Assembly: GCF_000720325.1 (NCBI RefSeq)
Contig: NZ_JOJM01000029.1
Location: 1 to 64,000 of the forward strand
Origin: Streptomyces sp. NRRL B-1347
GTDB lineage: Bacteria; Actinomycetota; Actinomycetes; Streptomycetales; Streptomycetaceae
DNA: 64,000 nt
Direction of reading: 5' to 3'
Position numbers and translations under genes: made by a program. The notes under the pieces were generated by a model. That model made no database searches. It was not told the DNA's origin and saw only the letters and a program-made list of their open reading frames with translations. Below are positions 60,663 through 64,000 of this stretch, piece by piece (positions within the stretch are counted from its first letter, which is position 1; every line of letters begins with the position of its first letter).

Positions 60663-60748
60663 GCGGCGCCCCAGGCCCGGAAGAGCGGTCCGGGCGGGGA
60701 CATCCGGCCATGAAACCCCGTGGGGACGGGGGTGCGGCGGACGGCACA

Positions 60749-60787
60749 CAGCCCGCGCAGCTGGGGAGCTGCGCGGGCTGTTCTTTT
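60749..60787 (+). terminator. Intrinsic terminator of the small membrane-protein gene
   Basis: A perfect 14-bp stem (60749-60762 with 60767-60780) with a GGGG loop is followed by TTCTTTT, a canonical Rho-independent terminator, unusual in this genome for its T tract. Confidence 0.88.
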
Positions 60788-60908
60788 CTCACCACGCGGG
60801 GGCTCTCCCCGCGCAGCGGTCCGAGTCTCCCCGCCGACGGGACCGGGCCTCCCTGACCAGGCCCCACCCCGTACGCTCGCGGCAGACCCGCACCCTCCCA
60901 GGACCGCC

Positions 60909-61865
60909 GTGACCCTCCTCCCCGCCCTGGCCGGCCACGCCGAGCTCCGGGCCCACGCCCCCGCCCGGCATGCCTGCCCGTGCGCCCCGCCCGCCGCCGT
61001 CCTGGCCGACCGCCCCGACGCCGCGGTCGTCCGCCACGGGGACGTCGTGGCCAAGGCCCACGCCCCCGGCACCCCCGAGCGCCCGCTGGCCGCCCGCCTT
61101 GCCACCGCGGCCCACCCCGGCCTCGCGGGCGTCCTCCTGGCCCCGCTGAGCCCGCACCCGGCCCCGCTGCACGGCCGCCTGGTCACGCTCTGGCCGTACG
61201 GCACCCCCGTGGACCGGGACGACCCGGACGCCGCCCCCTGGGAGGCGGTCGCCGCCCTCCTGGCCCGGCTGCACCGCACCCCGCCCGCACGCCTCCCGTC
61301 CGCCCTGCCGCGCATGCGGGGCCCGGAGAAGGCGGCCCGGGCCGTCGCCCGCCTGCACGCGGCGACGGCGACGGCTCCGCACCCCGACGCCCCCGCCGTC
61401 GAGGGCGCCTGGGCGGCCCTGCCCCCCTGGGCCCGGGCCGAGGCCCCGCCGCCGGGCAGGCCGTACCTGTGCCACGGCGACCTGCACCTGGGCCAGCTCG
61501 TCCGCGCCCCCGACGGCCGCTGGCTGCTGATCGACATCGACGACCTGGGCCTCGGCGACCCCGCCTGGGACCTGGCCCGCCCGGCCGCCTGGTACGCCTG
61601 CGGCCTGCTCGGCGCGACGGAGTGGACCAGGTTCCTGGACGCCTACCGGGCGGCGGGCGGCCCGGCCGTCCCCGCCGACGGGGGCGACCCGTGGCCCGCG
61701 CTCGACGTCCCGGCCCGTGCGCTGACCGTGCAGACGGCCGCGCTCGCGATCACCAAGGCGGTGGCCGGCGGCCGTGCCCTGGACGAAGTGGAGCGGGACG
61801 TCGTCGACGCCTGCCGCCGGATGACCGGCATCCCTCCCGATCCGGCTCCGATCGGCCCGAAGTAG
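60909..61865 (+). CDS. Aminoglycoside phosphotransferase-family (APH-like) protein
   Basis: This 318-residue protein has an APH/choline-kinase fold. The N-lobe is Ala/Pro-rich (DAAVVRHGDVVAKAHAPGTP carries the likely ATP lysine). The catalytic loop is YLCHGDLHLGQLVRAPDGRW, and the metal-binding motif is LLIDIDDLGLGDPAWDLARP. Many such proteins are not resistance enzymes but small-molecule kinases, so the substrate is open. The GTG at 60909 (TLLPALAGHAEL) is preferred; in-frame codons upstream run through the terminator of the preceding gene. Confidence 0.88.
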   Translation: MTLLPALAGHAELRAHAPARHACPCAPPAAVLADRPDAAVVRHGDVVAKAHAPGTPERPLAARLATAAHPGLAGVLLAPLSPHPAPLHGRLVTLWPYGTPVDRDDPDAAPWEAVAALLARLHRTPPARLPSALPRMRGPEKAARAVARLHAATATAPHPDAPAVEGAWAALPPWARAEAPPPGRPYLCHGDLHLGQLVRAPDGRWLLIDIDDLGLGDPAWDLARPAAWYACGLLGATEWTRFLDAYRAAGGPAVPADGGDPWPALDVPARALTVQTAALAITKAVAGGRALDEVERDVVDACRRMTGIPPDPAPIGPK

Positions 61866-61934
61866 GGTGCAACGCACCGAAGCCGGGCAGACATCCGGCG
61901 AAACTGTCACGACCGGCGAGGAGTTGAGCCGCCC

Positions 61935-62225
61935 ATGCACTGTCCCAAGTGCCACGCAGCGATGCACACGTACAACCGCAACGGCGTCCAGATCGAGCAG
62001 TGCAGCGGCTGCCGCGGGATATTCCTCGACTACGGCGAGCTGGAGGCCCTGACGCGCCTGGAGGGCCAGTGGAGCGGACACCAGGCCCCGCCCGTGCCGC
62101 CCGCCGCGCCCCAGGGCTACCCGGCCGCGCCCGCCCCCGCCTGGGGCGCCCCGCACCACGAGCACCACGGGCATCACGGTCACAAGCGGCACAAGAGCTT
62201 CGGCCACATGCTGTTCTCGTCCTGA
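61935..62225 (+). CDS. zf-TFIIB-type zinc-ribbon protein
   Basis: This is a 96-residue protein. The N-terminal zinc ribbon has CPKC (residues 3-6) and CSGC (residues 23-26) followed by RGIFLDYGELEALTRLE. The remainder is Pro/Ala-rich, then a His-rich stretch (HHEHHGHHGHKRHK) near the C-terminus that could also bind metal. Function unknown; such proteins are common small proteins in actinobacteria. The ATG follows CGAGGAGTTGAGCCGCCC. Confidence 0.9.
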   Translation: MHCPKCHAAMHTYNRNGVQIEQCSGCRGIFLDYGELEALTRLEGQWSGHQAPPVPPAAPQGYPAAPAPAWGAPHHEHHGHHGHKRHKSFGHMLFSS

Positions 62226-62292
62226 CCCCGTTCCCGCCCGGCGCGGGCCGACCCGGCCGCGCCCGGCGGGAGCGCCGCCGGGCGCCCGCACG

Positions 62293-62329
62293 ACGAAGCC
62301 CCCGGCCGAGGAACGGCCGGGGGCTTCGT
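62293..62329. terminator. Bidirectional terminator between the zinc-ribbon gene and the tRNA cluster
   Basis: A perfect 15-bp stem (62293-62307 with 62315-62329) with a 7-nt loop lies six bases from the first tRNA's encoded CCA and downstream of the plus-strand gene. Confidence 0.8.
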
Positions 62330-62334
62330 GGAGC

Positions 62335-62409
62335 TGGTGCGCGATACTGGGATTGAACCAGTGACCTCTTCCGTGTCAGGGAAGCGCTCTCCCGCTGAGC
62401 TAATCGCGC
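62335..62409 (-). tRNA. tRNA-Val (GAC), copy 1, CCA encoded
   Basis: The minus-strand sequence folds as a cloverleaf with acceptor GCGCGAT/ATCGCGC, D arm TAGCTCAGCGGGAGAGC, anticodon loop CTGACAC and T loop GGTTCAATCCC. TGG at 62335-62337 encodes the CCA end. It is the last tRNA of a five-tRNA cluster transcribed leftward. Confidence 0.96.
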
Positions 62410-62452
62410 GGGACCATCAGCGAGTGTATACCCGCAGGTGGTAGGTGCTGCG

Positions 62453-62524
62453 TGCGCGATACTGGGATTGAACCAGTGACCTCTTCCGTGTCAGGGAAGC
62501 GCTCTCCCGCTGAGCTAATCGCGC
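62453..62524 (-). tRNA. tRNA-Val (GAC), copy 2
   Basis: It is identical to copy 1 over the 72-nt body, with acceptor GCGCGAT and anticodon GAC. The bases after the discriminator do not encode CCA. Confidence 0.96.
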
Positions 62525-62577
62525 GGGGAAACCTCTGGTGATCCAAGACCCGAGGGCCTCATGATCAGAGATTCCAG

Positions 62578-62649
62578 TGGACGATACTGGGATTGAACCA
62601 GTGACCTCTTCCGTGTCAGGGAAGCGCTCTCCCGCTGAGCTAATCGTCC
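62578..62649 (-). tRNA. tRNA-Val (GAC), copy 3 with variant acceptor stem
   Basis: The body matches copies 1 and 2, but the acceptor stem is GGACGAT/ATCGTCC, changed compensatorily on both strands. Anticodon GAC. CCA is not encoded. Confidence 0.95.
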
Positions 62650-62650
62650 T

Positions 62651-62724
62651 TGGAGGTGGAGACGGGATTTGAACCCGTGTAGACGGCTTTGCAGGCCGTT
62701 GCCTCGCCTCTCGGCCACTCCACC
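62651..62724 (-). tRNA. tRNA-Cys (GCA), CCA encoded
   Basis: Acceptor GGTGGAG/CTCCACC, anticodon loop CTGCAAA in the stem ACGGC/GCCGT, T loop GGTTCAAATCC. The discriminator is U, and TGG at 62651-62653 supplies CCA. Confidence 0.96.
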
Positions 62725-62764
62725 AGGAGTGTAGGGGTTCGGGAAGATCCCCCACTTTCCTGCG

Positions 62765-62837
62765 AGCGGACGACCAGGTTCGAACTGGCGACCTCAACCT
62801 TGGCAAGGTTGCGCTCTACCAACTGAGCTACGTCCGC
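62765..62837 (-). tRNA. tRNA-Gly (GCC)
   Basis: Acceptor GCGGACG/CGTCCGC, D arm TAGCTCAGTTGGTAGAGC, anticodon loop TTGCCAA between CAACC and GGTTG, T loop AGTTCGAACCT. It is the promoter-proximal tRNA of the cluster; CCA is not encoded. Confidence 0.96.
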
Positions 62838-62993
62838 TTGTCTTTCCCGGTCCGCTTCCGCGTCCCGGCGACGTGTTGAACTCTAGCGGATTCCCGGGCC
62901 AGTACAAAAACGCGTTTGCGCAGCGTGCTGCGCTGCCGCCCTGGTCACCCGGGCCCGGGGCGCCGCAGGGGCGCCGGTCATAGACTCGCAGCC

Positions 62994-64000
62994 GTGCACG
63001 ACCTGCCTCCTCTGGCCCGCTTCGGCGGCCTTGTCGCGACCGATCTGCGCGACGTGACCAGCGACCCTTCCGCCCTGGACGGCAGCGGCTTCTGGGCCGT
63101 CTGCGCGGACTTCGAGGGCCGCCTGGTGTGCGCCCGCTTCGGACGCGTGCGCGAGGAGCCGGTGCCCGCCCCCGTGCCCGGGGCCTGGCACGGCCCGGCG
63201 GCCGGTGACTGGACGTCCTCCCTCGACCGCGCCGCGTACACGGACGGCGTCCGCCGGATCCGCGCGCACATCGCGGCCGGGGACGTCTACCAGGCGAACC
63301 TCTGCCGGGTCCTGTCCGCGCCCGTCCCGGACGACGCCGACATCGACGCCCTGACCGCCCTCCTCGCGCGGGGGAACCCCGCTCCCTATGCCGGAACGAT
63401 TCGTCTGCCCGGGCACGGCGTGGAGGTCGCCACCGCCTCGCCCGAGCTCTTCCTGCGCCGCACGGGCGGCGCCGTCGAGTCGGGGCCGATCAAGGGCACC
63501 GGCCGGACCGAGGCGGACCTCCTGGACAAGGACTACGCCGAGAACGTGATGATCGTGGACCTCGTCCGCAACGACCTCGGCCGGGTCTGCGGCACCGGCA
63601 CCGTGACCGTGCCCGAGCTGTGCGTCGTAGAGAAGCACCCGGGCCTGGTCCACCTCGTCTCCACCGTCCGCGGCGAGCTGCGCCCCGGAGCGGGCTGGCC
63701 GGAGCTCCTCGGCGCCGCGTTCCCGCCCGGCTCCGTCACCGGCGCCCCGAAGTCCAGCGCCCTGCGGATCATCGACGCCCTGGAGACGGCGCCCCGCGGC
63801 CCCTACTGCGGCGGCGTCGGCTGGGTCGACGCCGACCGGGGCACGGGCGAGCTGGCCGTCGGCATCCGCACGTTCTGGATCGACCGCGCCGACGGCGCCC
63901 TGCGGTTCGGCACGGGCGCCGGGATCACCTGGGGCTCCGACCCCGAGGGGGAGTGGCGCGAGACCGAGCTGAAGGCCGAGCGGCTGCTGGCGGTAGCGTC
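62994..64000 (+). CDS. Chorismate-binding enzyme, PabB-like (3' end outside window)
   Basis: About 335 residues are visible from the GTG at 62994 (HDLPPLARFGGLVATDLRDV). The chorismate-binding domain is clear: IRAHIAAGDVYQANLCRVLS, SPELFLRRTGGAVESGPIKG, the TGR motif in GTGRTEADLL, NVMIVDLVRNDLGRVC, FPPGSVTGAPKSSALRIIDA and YCGGVGWVDADRGTGELAVG. The order fits aminodeoxychorismate synthase component I, which makes the p-aminobenzoate precursor for folate or natural products; an anthranilate synthase is less likely. The frame is open at the window end. Confidence 0.9.
   Translation, partial: MHDLPPLARFGGLVATDLRDVTSDPSALDGSGFWAVCADFEGRLVCARFGRVREEPVPAPVPGAWHGPAAGDWTSSLDRAAYTDGVRRIRAHIAAGDVYQANLCRVLSAPVPDDADIDALTALLARGNPAPYAGTIRLPGHGVEVATASPELFLRRTGGAVESGPIKGTGRTEADLLDKDYAENVMIVDLVRNDLGRVCGTGTVTVPELCVVEKHPGLVHLVSTVRGELRPGAGWPELLGAAFPPGSVTGAPKSSALRIIDALETAPRGPYCGGVGWVDADRGTGELAVGIRTFWIDRADGALRFGTGAGITWGSDPEGEWRETELKAERLLAVA

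Noticed and set aside
60720..60908. N-terminal extension of the APH-like protein
   Set aside because: The extra codons read through a strong intrinsic terminator of the previous gene and lack a ribosome-binding site.
62335..62649. Direct repeats of ~72 bp suggestive of a CRISPR-like or satellite array
   Set aside because: The units fold as tRNA-Val genes; spacers are not uniform.

Overview
The window is about 64 kb of very GC-rich DNA with strong codon-position bias, GTG/TTG/ATC starts, ATGA-type overlaps and short intergenic gaps. Gene content and order (infC-rpmI-rplT, a TrmH methylase, pheST, argCJBDR-GH, glpQ1, metNIQ, cobalamin and siroheme genes, a Gly-Cys-Val tRNA cluster) point to the conserved chromosomal core of a Streptomyces. 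The species cannot be named from the sequence.

Layout. 1-3.4 kb: a membrane-anchored exported protein cut by the window edge, a mycosin-type protease, an SseB-like protein and a DUF1844 protein. 3.4-11.2 kb: the infC-rpmI-rplT operon behind a structured leader, then an SpoU/TrmH methylase, an orphan histidine kinase and pheST. 11.4-24.4 kb: signalling and metabolic genes, including a SpoIIE-type phosphatase, an XRE-type regulator, a Nudix hydrolase, a 3-hydroxyacyl-CoA dehydrogenase, a GHL10 hydrolase, a MocR regulator divergent from an EamA exporter, and two oxidoreductases with MerR-type promoters. 24.5-26.7 kb: monomeric isocitrate dehydrogenase. 26.9-35.6 kb: arginine biosynthesis, with ArgR boxes over both the argC and argG promoters. 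35.7-44.1 kb: an aldo/keto reductase, a TetR-MFS efflux pair, an acyltransferase, glpQ1 with a PHO-box-like array, a sigma-like factor, small membrane proteins and a HAD hydrolase. 44.2-48.1 kb: a methionine ABC transporter with two tandem MetQ lipoproteins. 48.9-50.05 kb: an intact IS630-type insertion sequence. 50.3-57.5 kb: cobalamin/siroheme genes (CbiET, a BluB-CobT fusion, CysG). 57.6-64 kb: an RNA methylase, a Ser/Thr kinase, small proteins, five tRNAs and the start of a PabB-like gene.

Most notable points. (1) A short, apparently leaderless ORF ending in a Cys/Met cluster lies ahead of the methionine transporter and looks like a translation-dependent attenuator. (2) argJ has lost two internal segments, one carrying the expected autocatalytic Thr and one shifting the frame; it is either a pseudogene or a sequence error. 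(3) The infC leader carries an intrinsic terminator overlapped by a seven-codon ORF and leads to an ATC start. (4) BluB and CobT are fused behind a roughly 840-residue low-complexity N-terminus. (5) The IS630 element sits exactly in a stop codon, and the TA duplication supplies the stop codons of both the target gene and the transposase.

No CRISPR array, prophage, replication origin or complete natural-product cluster was seen. Functions are family-level inferences from motifs, length and context; no database search or folding program was run.
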